From NCBI RefSeq assembly GCF_016820535.1, contig NZ_JADHDY010000013.1, positions 1 through 64,000 on the forward strand: a stretch of DNA of 64,000 nucleotides, read 5' to 3'. The notes under the pieces were generated by a model. It was not told the DNA's origin. It saw nothing but the letters and a program-made list of their open reading frames with translations, and made no database searches. Of this stretch, positions 18,492 through 26,783 are shown in pieces (the first letter of the stretch is position 1; each line of letters opens with the position of its first letter). This DNA comes from Sporosarcina beigongshangi (lineage in GTDB: Bacteria > Actinomycetota > Actinomycetes > Actinomycetales > Micrococcaceae). The translations under genes and the position numbers were made by a program.

Positions 18492-19385
18492 ATGAAGACG
18501 TACAAGTTTCTCTTCTCCAGCCGCTGGATCGGCTACTTTGCCATGGCGCTCGTGTTCGCGATCGCGTGCGTGGCGCTCGGGAATTGGCAGATGAACCGGC
18601 GCAACGCCGTCGTGGAGAACATTGCGAAGATCCAGCAGAACTACGCCGGCGAGATTGTCGACTACAAGGACATCTCCGGAAACTTTGACGCACTGGACCC
18701 GGCCCGGGAATGGACCCAGGTGCGCATGAGCGGTACCTATCAGACCGCAGACCAGAGGATCGTGCGCAACCGGCCCCTTAATGGCGCACCCGGCTACGAA
18801 GTCCTGGTCCCGCTAAAATTGGACACCGGCGACACCGTCATTGTTGACCGCGGCTGGCTGCCGATCGGCAACAAGGAGGCGGGCCACCCGGACAGCGTTC
18901 CCCAACCGGAATCGGGCGTAGTCACGGTGGTGGGGCGGCTCAAACCGCCGGAACCCGCGCTGGACCGGGGGGCGCCCGAGGGCCAGATCGCCTCCATCGA
19001 CCTTGACGCCTACGCAGCACAGCTGCCGTACACGATCAAGACCGGGGCCTATGCACAGCTGGCCAGCGAGTCGCCCGCCGCCGCGATAAATCCCACACCG
19101 TTCCCCGCACCGTCCATCGACGAGGGATCGCACCTGAGCTATGCCATGCAGTGGATCGCCTTCGGCATCCTGGCGTTCGTTGGCTTTGGCTACGCGGCCC
19201 GCATGCAGCGCCGCAACGACGATTACGACGCCATGGAAGCCGCCGAGTCGGGCGTCCCCGTGGAGGAACTCTACGGCCGCGGCTCCGCATTCCACCCGCG
19301 CCGGCATACCAAGGTACGCAAACCGGGTGCGAAGCCCACAGCTGAAGAAGAAGAGGACGCCCTGCTGGACGCACAGGGCTTCTGA
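18492..19385 (+). CDS. SURF1-family cytochrome c oxidase assembly factor
   Basis: 297 residues. SURF1 proteins assist insertion of heme a into cytochrome oxidase. A first transmembrane helix (RWIGYFAMALVFAIACVALG) is followed by the large external domain with GNWQMNRR and RNRPLNGAPGYEVLVPL, family-typical, and a second helix near the C-terminus (YAMQWIAFGILAFVGFGYAA). The tail of about 55 residues is charged and cytoplasmic. It is third in the operon. Heme A enzymes ctaA and ctaB lie elsewhere in the window, at about 35 and 41 kb. Confidence 0.92.
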   Translation: MKTYKFLFSSRWIGYFAMALVFAIACVALGNWQMNRRNAVVENIAKIQQNYAGEIVDYKDISGNFDALDPAREWTQVRMSGTYQTADQRIVRNRPLNGAPGYEVLVPLKLDTGDTVIVDRGWLPIGNKEAGHPDSVPQPESGVVTVVGRLKPPEPALDRGAPEGQIASIDLDAYAAQLPYTIKTGAYAQLASESPAAAINPTPFPAPSIDEGSHLSYAMQWIAFGILAFVGFGYAARMQRRNDDYDAMEAAESGVPVEELYGRGSAFHPRRHTKVRKPGAKPTAEEEEDALLDAQGF

Positions 19386-19416
19386 CTCACGGCTGCCCCT
19401 TGCCTCGGAAGTGCCT

Positions 19417-19541
19417 GGCCCCTCGGCCGGTAGCGCCTTCCGCCCTCCCCTTGCTCGCAAGCGAGCAACGGGCCCCTCGGCCGGTAGCGCCTTCCGCCCT
19501 CCCTTTGCTCGCAAGCGAGCAACGGGCCCCTCGGCCGGTAG
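19417..19541. repeat. Tandem 54-bp repeat (2.3 units)
   Basis: Two near-identical 54-base units start at 19417 and 19471, and a partial third starts at 19525. Each full unit contains an 8-bp hairpin TTGCTCGC/GCGAGCAA (19451-19468 and 19505-19522). The end of the third partial unit reaches the -10 box of the YbaK gene. The hairpins may also terminate transcription from the SURF1 operon. Confidence 0.85.
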
Positions 19542-19544
19542 GCT
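19539..19544 (+). promoter_or_regulatory. Candidate -10 box of the YbaK gene (leaderless)
   Basis: TAGGCT is followed by six bases and the ATG at 19551. It abuts the end of the 54-bp tandem repeat. Confidence 0.5.
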
Positions 19545-19550
19545 TAGTCC

Positions 19551-20042
19551 ATGAGCGTGCACAGTGAAATTGAGGTTCCCGATCCCGTCGTCGACAATGT
19601 TCGGGCGGCACTTGCCGCGGCAGGGCTGGACGACACCGTGATCGTGGTTCCGGACTCTGTTGCCACCGCCGCAGCCGCAGCAGCGGTCCTTGGCTGCGAC
19701 GTGGGCGCCATTGCCAACAGCCTCATATTTGAGTGCGGCGGCGAGCCTCTGCTGATACTGTCCAGCGGCGCCGGCAAGGTGGACACCAAGAAAGTGGCGC
19801 GGGACCATGGGCTGCCGAAGATCACCCGCGCCACGCCGGAATTCGTGTTGGAGCATGCGGGCCAGCCCGTGGGTGGCGTGGCACCGCTCGGCCACCGAAA
19901 GCCAATCCGCGCCTTCCTCGACACGGACCTGACCCAGTATCCGGTGCTGTGGGCCGGGGCCGGCAGCCACCAGGCCATGCTGTCGATCAGCTACAGGCAG
20001 CTTTTGGAGAGCACCGGAGCTACTGAGACCGCGGTCCGCTGA
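19551..20042 (+). CDS. YbaK/EbsC-family aminoacyl-tRNA deacylase
   Basis: 163 residues. This family hydrolyses mischarged tRNA, typically Cys-tRNA-Pro or Ala-tRNA-Pro, in the cytoplasm. The conserved VDTKKVAR supplies the catalytic Lys, and GVAPLGH matches the GG(V/S)(S/P)P-type loop. An Ala-rich stretch near residues 43-48 is unusual but in frame. The gene is single, followed by a 9-bp hairpin at 20077. The specific tRNA substrate cannot be told from sequence. Confidence 0.88.
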   Translation: MSVHSEIEVPDPVVDNVRAALAAAGLDDTVIVVPDSVATAAAAAAVLGCDVGAIANSLIFECGGEPLLILSSGAGKVDTKKVARDHGLPKITRATPEFVLEHAGQPVGGVAPLGHRKPIRAFLDTDLTQYPVLWAGAGSHQAMLSISYRQLLESTGATETAVR

Positions 20043-20076
20043 GGCCTCAGCCGGTCAGGCCGCCAGAGGCACGGCC

Positions 20077-20104
20077 CCGCTGCCCCACCAAATGCGGGCA
20101 GCGG
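20077..20104. terminator. Hairpin between YbaK and ABC-F genes
   Basis: CCGCTGCCC (20077-20085) pairs perfectly with GGGCAGCGG (20096-20104). It sits between the convergent YbaK and ABC-F genes. There is no obvious U-tract on either strand. Confidence 0.5.
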
Positions 20105-20118
20105 AGCACTCGCGGAAA

Positions 20119-21717
20119 CTATGCGAGCGTGATCAGGTCCAGGTAGTCCTGGCTCCAGAGATCTTCGTCACCGTCGGGCAGGAGCACCACGCGCTCGGGA
20201 TCCAGTGCCGCAACAGCGCCTTCATCGTGGCTGACCAGCACTACGGCACCGGTGTAGTTCTTCAATGCACCCAGGATTTCCGCACGACTGGCGGGGTCCA
20301 GGTTGTTCGTGGGCTCATCAAGCAGCAGCACGTTGGCGCTTGAGGCAACGATCGTGGCCAAGGCCAGGCGGGTCTTCTCACCACCGGAGAGGACTCCGGC
20401 CGGCTTGTTGACGTCGTCACCGGAGAACAAGAAGGAACCGAGGATCCCGCGCACCTCGGCATCGTTCATGTCACCGGCTGCGGACCGCATGTTCTCCAGG
20501 ACGGTGCGGGTCACATCAAGGGTGTCGTGCTCCTGGGCGTAGTAGCCCACCTTGAGCCCGTGCCCGGCAATGACCTCGCCCGTGTCAGGTTTGGAAACCC
20601 CGGCCAGCATGCGCAGCAAGGTGGTCTTTCCGGCACCGTTGAGGCCAAGGATGACGACCTTGGAGCCGCGGTCGATCGCCAGGCTGACATCCACGAAAAT
20701 TTCCAGCGAGCCATAGGACTTGCTGAGCCCCTCGGCCATCAGCGGGGTCTTCCCGCAGGGCGAGGGATCCGGGAAGCGCAGGGCTGCCACCTTGTCCTGC
20801 GCCCGGACTTCTTCCAGCCCCGCCAGCAGGCGCTCGGCGCGCTTGGCCATGTTCTGCGCGGCCACGGCCTTGGTGGCCTTGGCACGCATCTTGTTGGCCT
20901 GGTCCATCAGGACTCCGGCTTTCTTTTCGGCGTTGGCTCGTTCCCGGCGGCGGGCGCGTTCGTCAGTTTCCCGTTGCGCCAGGTACTTCTTGTAGCCGAG
21001 GTTGTACTGGTCAATCGTGGCCCGGTTGGCATCAAGGTGGTAGACCTTGTTCACCGTGGCGTCCAGGAGTTCCACGTCGTGGCTGATCACGATCAACCCG
21101 CCCTGGTGGCTCTTGAGGAAGTCCCGCAGCCAGGCGACCGAGTCCGCGTCAAGGTGGTTGGTGGGCTCATCCAGGAGCATGGTCTGTGCGCCGGAGAACA
21201 GGATGCGGGCCAGCTCGACGCGACGCCGCTGGCCGCCGGACAGGGTCTTCAGCGGCTGGTTCAGGATGCGTTCGGGCAGGGCCAGGTTGGAGGAGATGGA
21301 GGCGGCCTCGGCCTCGGCTGCGTAGCCACCGTTGGCCAGGAACTCGGATTCGAGCCGGTCGTAGCGGCGCATGGCCTTGTCGCGGACGGCATTGTCCTCG
21401 CTGGCCATGTCGGCCTCTGCCTTGCGCAGCTTGGTGATGACCTTGTCGAGGTCGCGGGCCGAGAGGATCCGGTCCTTCGCGAGCTGTTCCATGTCGGGGG
21501 TGCGGGGGTCCTGCGGCAGGTAGCCGATCTCGCCCGTGCGCGTCACCTTGCCGCCGGCGGGCAGACCCTCGCCTGCCAGGACGCGGGTCAGCGTGGTCTT
21601 GCCGGCACCGTTGCGGCCCACGAGGCCAATCTTGTCACCGCTGTCGATGCGGAATGATACTTCGTCCATGAGCAGGCGCGCTCCGGCACGTAACTCAAGG
21701 TCTTGGACCGATATCAA
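20119..21717 (-). CDS. ABC-F family ATPase (ribosome-associated)
   Basis: 532 residues with two ATPase halves joined by a charged linker and no membrane segment, the layout of ABC-F proteins such as EttA or Uup that act on the ribosome. The N-terminal half has GRNGAGKTTL, LSGGQRRRVELARIL and MLLLDEPTNHLD. The C-terminal half has GLNGAGKTTL, LSGGEKTRLALATI and LLLDEPTNNLD. A helical Arg/Lys-rich stretch (RETDERARRRERANAEKKAG) lies between. TTG at 21717 gives MISVQDLELRAG, the usual start; GTG at 21732 would add five residues. It diverges from bioY, sharing an operator-like site. Whether it confers antibiotic resistance is unknown. Confidence 0.87.
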   Translation of the reverse strand: MISVQDLELRAGARLLMDEVSFRIDSGDKIGLVGRNGAGKTTLTRVLAGEGLPAGGKVTRTGEIGYLPQDPRTPDMEQLAKDRILSARDLDKVITKLRKAEADMASEDNAVRDKAMRRYDRLESEFLANGGYAAEAEAASISSNLALPERILNQPLKTLSGGQRRRVELARILFSGAQTMLLDEPTNHLDADSVAWLRDFLKSHQGGLIVISHDVELLDATVNKVYHLDANRATIDQYNLGYKKYLAQRETDERARRRERANAEKKAGVLMDQANKMRAKATKAVAAQNMAKRAERLLAGLEEVRAQDKVAALRFPDPSPCGKTPLMAEGLSKSYGSLEIFVDVSLAIDRGSKVVILGLNGAGKTTLLRMLAGVSKPDTGEVIAGHGLKVGYYAQEHDTLDVTRTVLENMRSAAGDMNDAEVRGILGSFLFSGDDVNKPAGVLSGGEKTRLALATIVASSANVLLLDEPTNNLDPASRAEILGALKNYTGAVVLVSHDEGAVAALDPERVVLLPDGDEDLWSQDYLDLITLA

Positions 21718-21747
21718 CGTGTAACCTTTCACATAAGCGGAAATTGC

Positions 21748-21760
21748 TGAACAGTGTTCA
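21748..21760. promoter_or_regulatory. BioQ-like operator upstream of bioYMN
   Basis: TGAACAGTGTTCA is a perfect 13-bp palindrome. It matches TGAAC-N3-GTTCA, close to the TGAAC-N3-GTTAC operator described for the TetR-type biotin repressor BioQ in Corynebacterium glutamicum. It lies in the divergent ABC-F/bioY spacer, 107 bases upstream of the bioY start. On the minus strand it overlaps TTGAAC, a possible -35 for the ABC-F gene. Confidence 0.7.
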
Positions 21761-21867
21761 AGTCTGTTTTTTGGGCAGAACTACTGTGCGCAACCTAGCT
21801 AGTCTAACGACGATCCGTAGTGGCGAAAATCCCGGACTGCGGAAGAATCGACTGAAAGCAGCTTTTA

Positions 21868-22527
21868 ATGACGTCTACAGATCCCCAAGGCAGGACCGGC
21901 ACCATGAACGAACCGCACCCCGGCAGCAGCAGCCGGCCGCCGGCAGCGGCGGCTCCCGCGCGTCGGCGCCGCGGCTGGAATGCGATGGATCTCTCACTCA
22001 TTGCCGTGTTTGCCGCGCTCATGGCCGCCTCGGTCGCGATCCCCGGCATCAACGTCGGTGCGCTGGGAGTGCCCATCACGCTCCAGACAATGGTGGTCAG
22101 CTTGTGCGGGCTCGTGCTCGGCTTCTCGCGCGGCACCGCAGCCGTCAGCCTGTATGTCCTGCTGGGGCTCATCGGCCTGCCCATCTTCAGCGGCTTCCGC
22201 GCGGGCCCGGCCGTGTTGGCCAGCCCCTCCGCCGGGTACATCATCGGCTTCATCTTTGGTGCGGCCGTGGTCGGAGCCCTGGCCACACTTGCCGTGCGCA
22301 GCCGCTGGCGCGTTGTCGGACTGTTTGGCGCTGCCCTGGCCGGCGGCGTGGTGATCCACGCCTTCGGAATCGCCGGCTTCATGCTTCGGGGGATGGGCCT
22401 GCAGACCGCCGTGGTGACGGATCTCGCGTACATTCCCGGCGACATCATCAAGAACGTCATTGCCGTAGCCATTGCGCTGAGCCTGCACCGCGCATTCCCG
22501 GACCTCCTGGTGCGTCGACGCAAGTGA
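21868..22527 (+). CDS. bioY: Biotin transporter substrate-binding subunit BioY
   Basis: 219 residues. BioY is the biotin-binding S component of an ECF transporter and is a membrane protein of about six helices. Family landmarks include GVPITLQTMVVSLCGLVLG and the middle G-rich helices (RAGPAVLASPSAGYIIGF). The N-terminus (about 40 residues, Pro/Arg-rich) is longer than usual; an ATG at 21904 would give a shorter form and is a fair alternative. The stop codon overlaps the GTG of bioM. The operator-like palindrome upstream fits biotin-responsive control. Confidence 0.9.
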   Translation: MTSTDPQGRTGTMNEPHPGSSSRPPAAAAPARRRRGWNAMDLSLIAVFAALMAASVAIPGINVGALGVPITLQTMVVSLCGLVLGFSRGTAAVSLYVLLGLIGLPIFSGFRAGPAVLASPSAGYIIGFIFGAAVVGALATLAVRSRWRVVGLFGAALAGGVVIHAFGIAGFMLRGMGLQTAVVTDLAYIPGDIIKNVIAVAIALSLHRAFPDLLVRRRK

Positions 22528-23243
22528 ACCAGGCCGTTTCCCCTTCAATTGTCCTGTCCGGTGCCGGCGTCAGCATCGAATCCGGCGACCCCCGCTCCCC
22601 CGCTCCCAAGCGGATCCTCTCACCGCTGTCGCTGACGCTGGCCGAGAGGCGCATCGCCGTCATTGGCGCCAACGGCAGCGGGAAGTCGACTCTGCTGCGG
22701 CTTCTCAACGGCCTGGTCCTGCCCACCTCGGGCACGGTCCACGTCCACGGCCGGAACACCCGCGATGAGGGAACGGCCGTGCGGTCCATGGTGGGATTTG
22801 TCTTTACCGACCCGTTGTCGCAGCTTGTCATGCCCACCCCGCTGGAGGATGTGGAGCTGTCTCTGCGCCGCATGAAACTTGGCAAGGCCCGGCGCAGGGA
22901 GGCGGCCATGGCTGTTCTGGCCGGTTACGGGCTGGAGCACCTGGCCGCCAGCAGCATCTACGAGCTGTCCGGTGGCGAACGCCAGCTCACCGCCCTGGCG
23001 ACCGTCCTCGCCGTCGAACCTTCCGTGCTGGTCCTGGACGAACCCTCCACCCTGCTGGACCTGCGCAACACCAAACTGCTGATGGAGCGCCTGGCCGCCC
23101 TGCCGCAGCAGGTCATCATGTCCACGCACGACCTCACCCTGGCCGCCACGTTTGAGCGGGTCCTGGTGGTGGATGACGGGCACATTGCGTTCGACGGCGC
23201 ACCCGGGGACGCGATCTCGCACTACCGAAAGCTTGTGGGATAG
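22524..23243 (+). CDS. bioM: Biotin ECF transporter ATPase BioM
   Basis: 239 residues. ATP-binding subunit of the biotin ECF transporter. Motifs: Walker A GANGSGKST, Q-loop region VFTDPLSQL, signature LSGGERQLTALATVLA and Walker B VLVLDEPSTLLD, followed by STHDLTLA. Starting with GTG at 22524 it overlaps bioY by 4 bases (GTGA). The open frame extends upstream into bioY, but only this part is coding. It shares a base with the next start codon, so bioYMN is tightly coupled. Confidence 0.9.
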   Translation: MNQAVSPSIVLSGAGVSIESGDPRSPAPKRILSPLSLTLAERRIAVIGANGSGKSTLLRLLNGLVLPTSGTVHVHGRNTRDEGTAVRSMVGFVFTDPLSQLVMPTPLEDVELSLRRMKLGKARRREAAMAVLAGYGLEHLAASSIYELSGGERQLTALATVLAVEPSVLVLDEPSTLLDLRNTKLLMERLAALPQQVIMSTHDLTLAATFERVLVVDDGHIAFDGAPGDAISHYRKLVG

Positions 23244-23911
23244 TGCGCGGCCATGCGTTTGTGGTGGCCGGCTACATTCCCGGCAACTCCGTCTTCCACC
23301 GGATGCGGCTGGGGTTGAAGGCGGCGGGGCTGTTTCTGGTGGCGGTGATGTGCCTGGCCTCGCCATTTGTTTCCGTTGCCGTGGGTTTCTGGACCACGAC
23401 GGCGGCCCTCGCCGCCGTGGTCGGCGCCCACTTCGCGGCAGGCCTGCCATGGGGGCGGTTGTGGCGGGCCGTCAGGTTGATGCTGGTCTTTCTGGTCCTG
23501 ATCGCCGCCTACCAGTGGTGGCAGCACGGGCCAGCGGTCGCCTGGCAGGTCATTGCCGCGATCATTGCAACCGTGCTGGCTTCAAACATCCTCACTGCCA
23601 CCACCCCCGTGGATGAGCTGCTGGACGGCCTGGCCTCCATTGTCAGGCCGCTGGAACGCATCGGCGCCGACCCGGAACGGTTTTCACTGACTGTGGCACT
23701 GATGCTGCGCAGCATCCCGTTCGTCATCGGTGCCTTTGCCGACGTCCGCGACGCCGCGCGCGCCCGTGGCCTGGAGCGCAACCTGATGGCCCGATCGCTG
23801 CCGGTGGTGATTGCCACCGTGGCCTATGCGCGCAGCACGGGCGAGGCGCTGGCGGCACGCGGACTTGGCGAGCCGGCCATTAAGACGGTGGAGCGGGCTT
23901 ACAAGGACTAG
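23243..23911 (+). CDS. bioN: Biotin ECF transporter transmembrane subunit BioN
   Basis: 222 residues. The energy-coupling T component that links BioM to BioY. It contains several transmembrane helices and the conserved coupling motif region around DAARARGLERN (residues 172-182), followed by PVVIATVAYARSTGEALAARGLG, which matches the second Ala-Arg-Gly signature. Start GTG at 23243 shares one base with bioM. Its last 4 bases overlap the convergent thiolase gene. Confidence 0.9.
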   Translation: MRGHAFVVAGYIPGNSVFHRMRLGLKAAGLFLVAVMCLASPFVSVAVGFWTTTAALAAVVGAHFAAGLPWGRLWRAVRLMLVFLVLIAAYQWWQHGPAVAWQVIAAIIATVLASNILTATTPVDELLDGLASIVRPLERIGADPERFSLTVALMLRSIPFVIGAFADVRDAARARGLERNLMARSLPVVIATVAYARSTGEALAARGLGEPAIKTVERAYKD

Positions 23912-25185
23912 CTGCCACCCGCCGCCGCGCCCGCAGGAACGGACTGGATTTGCACTGGCTGGAAGTGAGCCGCGATGCCCATGCCGCCGGCCATGCTGAT
24001 CATGGCAAACATGTCCTCCACAGGGGCGGTCCCTCCCGGGGCCGCCCCGTGCCGCGCCTGGGCGAGCAACCGCGTAACGAGGACTGCACCCGAGGCGCCG
24101 TACGGATGGCCGAGTGCCAAGGCCCCGCCGTCGCGGTTGAAGAGGGAGGCGTCCACACCCAGCAGGTCCGCCGACGCCAGGACCTGCGAGGCGAACGCCT
24201 CATTGAACTCGATCCGTGCCTTGCGCAGGGCGTCCACGGACAGGCCGCCGCCGTCCAGGAGCTGCCGCATGGCGTGGCCGGCACCCACGCCGAGCAGGTT
24301 GGGGTCGTTGCCTGCCACGGCGCTCCCGCGGAACAACAACGCCGTGGTGGCGCCGGCTCCGCCCGCCATGCCTGCTCCGGCCGCGCCGGCCGAGCGGCTG
24401 CGCGCCACCAGCTCCCGGGCCTTGTCCAGTTCAGCCACCAGCACCACAGCCGCGCCGTCGCTGAAGGGACAGGAGTTGCCCGCCGTCACGGTGCCGCCGG
24501 GGACAAAGGCCGGGGGAAACCGGGCCATGAGGGGCGCGTCGAGTTTCGGCCGGGGCCCCTGGTCCGCGGTCAGGCCAGCAAAGGGCAGGAGCTCGCCGTC
24601 GAAAACGCCGCCGCGGGCCGCGGCAACGGCCCTGCGGTGGCTCTCCAGGGCGTAGGCGTCCTGGCGTTCCCGGGAGATGCCGAAATGCCGGGCGACGTTT
24701 TCCGCGGCGGTGCCGGCGTCGGGGTCGCCGGTTTCAAGGGGAGCGAATTGGGCGCGGTCATAAAATTCGAGGGCGCCGTCGGCGGTGCGGTGGGCGCGGG
24801 CCGGGGCGGTACTGATGCTCTCCACTCCCCCGGCCAGGTACAACTCTCCGGCACCGGCCTGGACCAGCCGGGCAGCGAGGACCACCGCCTCGAGCCCGGA
24901 CCCGCACTGCCGGTCAACGCTCAGCCCGGGCACGCAATCCGGCAGGCCTGCGGTGAGCGCGGCCAGCCTGGCGACGTTTCCGCCGCCTCCGGTGGCGTTG
25001 CCCAGGATGACGTCGTCAACCTGGCGGGGGTCCACCCCCGAGGCGTCCACCACGCCCCTGATGGCCGCTGCCGCCAACTCGTGGGCCCGGAACGCCGCGT
25101 AGGCACCACCGGCCTTGGCGTTGGGCAGGCGCCGGGCCACCAGAACGACGGCGCTCGGCCTGCGGTCAGCTGCTGCGGCGGGCAC
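23908..25185 (-). CDS. Thiolase-family protein with Ser at the second catalytic position
   Basis: 425 residues. Thiolases exchange or condense acyl-CoA in the cytoplasm. The nucleophile C94 (DRQCGSGLEA), FNEAFASQ and H360 in GHPYGASGA are present. The second Cys, normally in a CxGGGxG context near the C-terminus, is replaced: the segment reads S397-M-A-G-G-M-G. This Cys acts as the general acid/base, so activity may be low or different. An acyl-CoA ligase is encoded just upstream, and the two overlap by 20 bases, so they form an operon. An activated acyl-CoA is the likely shared intermediate. GTG at 25185 is supported by a purine-rich AGAGGGGGA upstream. Confidence 0.82.
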   Translation of the reverse strand: MPAAAADRRPSAVVLVARRLPNAKAGGAYAAFRAHELAAAAIRGVVDASGVDPRQVDDVILGNATGGGGNVARLAALTAGLPDCVPGLSVDRQCGSGLEAVVLAARLVQAGAGELYLAGGVESISTAPARAHRTADGALEFYDRAQFAPLETGDPDAGTAAENVARHFGISRERQDAYALESHRRAVAAARGGVFDGELLPFAGLTADQGPRPKLDAPLMARFPPAFVPGGTVTAGNSCPFSDGAAVVLVAELDKARELVARSRSAGAAGAGMAGGAGATTALLFRGSAVAGNDPNLLGVGAGHAMRQLLDGGGLSVDALRKARIEFNEAFASQVLASADLLGVDASLFNRDGGALALGHPYGASGAVLVTRLLAQARHGAAPGGTAPVEDMFAMISMAGGMGIAAHFQPVQIQSVPAGAAAGGS

Positions 25186-26665
25186 GTGAATCCCCCTCTT
25201 CTATCCACTGTGCCAGCACCTGCCGGCTGATCTTGCCGCTTCCTGTGAGCGGGAGTTCCAGCAGTTCATAGTAGCGGGAGGGCCGATGGCTTGCCGGCAG
25301 CGTCCCGGCGGCGGTGCGCAACAGCGCGGGGATACTGCCGCCGCCGTCGGTGCCGACGTTCCCGCCGTGCCTGAACGCGGCCACCAGCGCCCGGCCCCGA
25401 AGGGGGTCGGCAACGCCGGCCACGATGATGTCTGCCAGCCCGTCGCCGGCTGCAGCAGCCATCACGGCCTCCACGGCATGCGGATACACGTTGGCACCTG
25501 ACACCAGGACCATGTCACTGGCCCGTCCGGCCAGGTGCAACACCCCGCCGGCATCCAGGCTGCCCTGGTCGTGAACTGTGTACCAGCCGTCCCCCACGGC
25601 GGAGAAGGCCAGCCCGTCGTCGCCCCAGGCGTAGCCGCTGCAGACGAGTTGGCCTTTCACGCACACACTGCCTTGGGCCCCGGCGGGCAGTTCCCGGCCC
25701 TGCCGGTCGAGAATGGCCAGCTGCACCCCCGGGAAGGCCCGGCCAACCGCGTTGGGTACGGCCGCGGCGGGCAGGGCCGCCACGGTTCCGGGAACCGCGG
25801 TGGCGGGAGCGGGGGTTGCGGGAGCTGAATCCGCCCCACGCCCCAGGGCGGAACTGAGGGTGGAAGCTGCAACAAAGCCGAGTTCGGCGGCACCGTAATA
25901 TTGCTGGACCACAGCCTGCGGCGCCCATTGCCGGACCAGCGACAGGGTTGCGGGCGTCAAGGCGGCACCGGCACAAACGATGTGGGTCAGGTGCGGTGCA
26001 GGCTGGCCGGTGGCGAGGCCGCGCCGGGCCAGCAGTTCAAGGATGGTCGGCACCAGGACCAGCCGCGTCACCCTGTTCTCCCGCATGGCGGCAAGGGCTG
26101 CGTCGGGACTGAAGCGCGGCAGGGCCACAAACGTGCCCCCGGAATACAGCGACTCACCAAGTGCGTAGAGGTTCATGCTGGCGGCCGGCGGCCCGGGCGC
26201 CAGCGTGACGGTGTCCGGCGACAGATGGAAATATGCTTCGCTGGCGGCAAAGGAGATCTGCCACGACGATGCCGTCCGGGTGAAGGCCTTGGGCAGTCCG
26301 CTCGTCCCGGACGACAAGCCCAGCAGGAAGGGGCGCGGCTCCCCCGGCTGCCGCGGACCCTTGATGCCAGCAGCCCAGGCACGGGCCCGGGCTGCGAGGC
26401 GTCCGCGCAGTTCCGCCGGCCAACCGCCGTCGAGCACCATGGCCGTCTGGCGGCGGTGGGCTGCGGCACAAAAGTCCGCGGCCAGGCCCACCCCGGGTGG
26501 CTGGTCAATAATGGCCAGGGGGGATGTGGCGTCATCGGAGGCTGCAGCGGGTTCCTGCGCCGCGGCAAGGAGTCCGGCATAGTCCAGGGCCGAGCCGCCG
26601 ATGACCACGGCGGGGTGCTGTCCGCGGAGGCCGGCCCAATGGTTCAGACGCTCAATGAAGGGCAT
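25166..26665 (-). CDS. AMP-binding acyl-CoA synthetase/ligase
   Basis: 499 residues of the ANL superfamily, which activates a carboxylic acid to an acyl-adenylate and then a CoA thioester. The P-loop is GLSSGTSGLPKAFTRT, with the first Thr of TSGTTG changed to Ser. YGAAELGF forms the A5 motif, DGWYTVHDQGSLD the adenine-binding region and GSGKISRQVL the C-terminal catalytic Lys. At about 500 residues it is shorter than long-chain synthetases and may use a short or medium acid. It overlaps the thiolase gene by 20 bases. A -10-like box lies 6 bases before the ATG, with GGAGG directly against it. Confidence 0.86.
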   Translation of the reverse strand: MPFIERLNHWAGLRGQHPAVVIGGSALDYAGLLAAAQEPAAASDDATSPLAIIDQPPGVGLAADFCAAAHRRQTAMVLDGGWPAELRGRLAARARAWAAGIKGPRQPGEPRPFLLGLSSGTSGLPKAFTRTASSWQISFAASEAYFHLSPDTVTLAPGPPAASMNLYALGESLYSGGTFVALPRFSPDAALAAMRENRVTRLVLVPTILELLARRGLATGQPAPHLTHIVCAGAALTPATLSLVRQWAPQAVVQQYYGAAELGFVAASTLSSALGRGADSAPATPAPATAVPGTVAALPAAAVPNAVGRAFPGVQLAILDRQGRELPAGAQGSVCVKGQLVCSGYAWGDDGLAFSAVGDGWYTVHDQGSLDAGGVLHLAGRASDMVLVSGANVYPHAVEAVMAAAAGDGLADIIVAGVADPLRGRALVAAFRHGGNVGTDGGGSIPALLRTAAGTLPASHRPSRYYELLELPLTGSGKISRQVLAQWIEEGDSRARRSS

Positions 26666-26671
26666 CCTCCA

Positions 26672-26677
26672 ATCCTA
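26672..26677 (-). promoter_or_regulatory. Candidate -10 box of the acyl-CoA ligase (leaderless)
   Basis: On the minus strand the hexamer is TAGGAT, with six bases (TGGAGG) before the ATG. GGAGG touches the start, too close to serve as a normal ribosome site. Confidence 0.5.
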
Positions 26678-26771
26678 GGCGACGCCTGTGGCACGGCAGT
26701 CTTCCGGCGTCACTCGATGACGATTTGGGTCGCATGGGCAGCGGCGTGGCCTTGCAGGCTGTGCCAGCCGG

Positions 26772-26777
26772 TACCCT
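26772..26777 (+). promoter_or_regulatory. Candidate -10 box of the zinc metallopeptidase (leaderless)
   Basis: TACCCT fits TANNNT and is followed by six bases and the ATG at 26784. Confidence 0.45.
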
Positions 26778-26783
26778 GAATCC

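Noticed and set aside
19417-19541. CRISPR array
   Set aside because: Units are adjacent without unique spacers; this is an ordinary tandem repeat.
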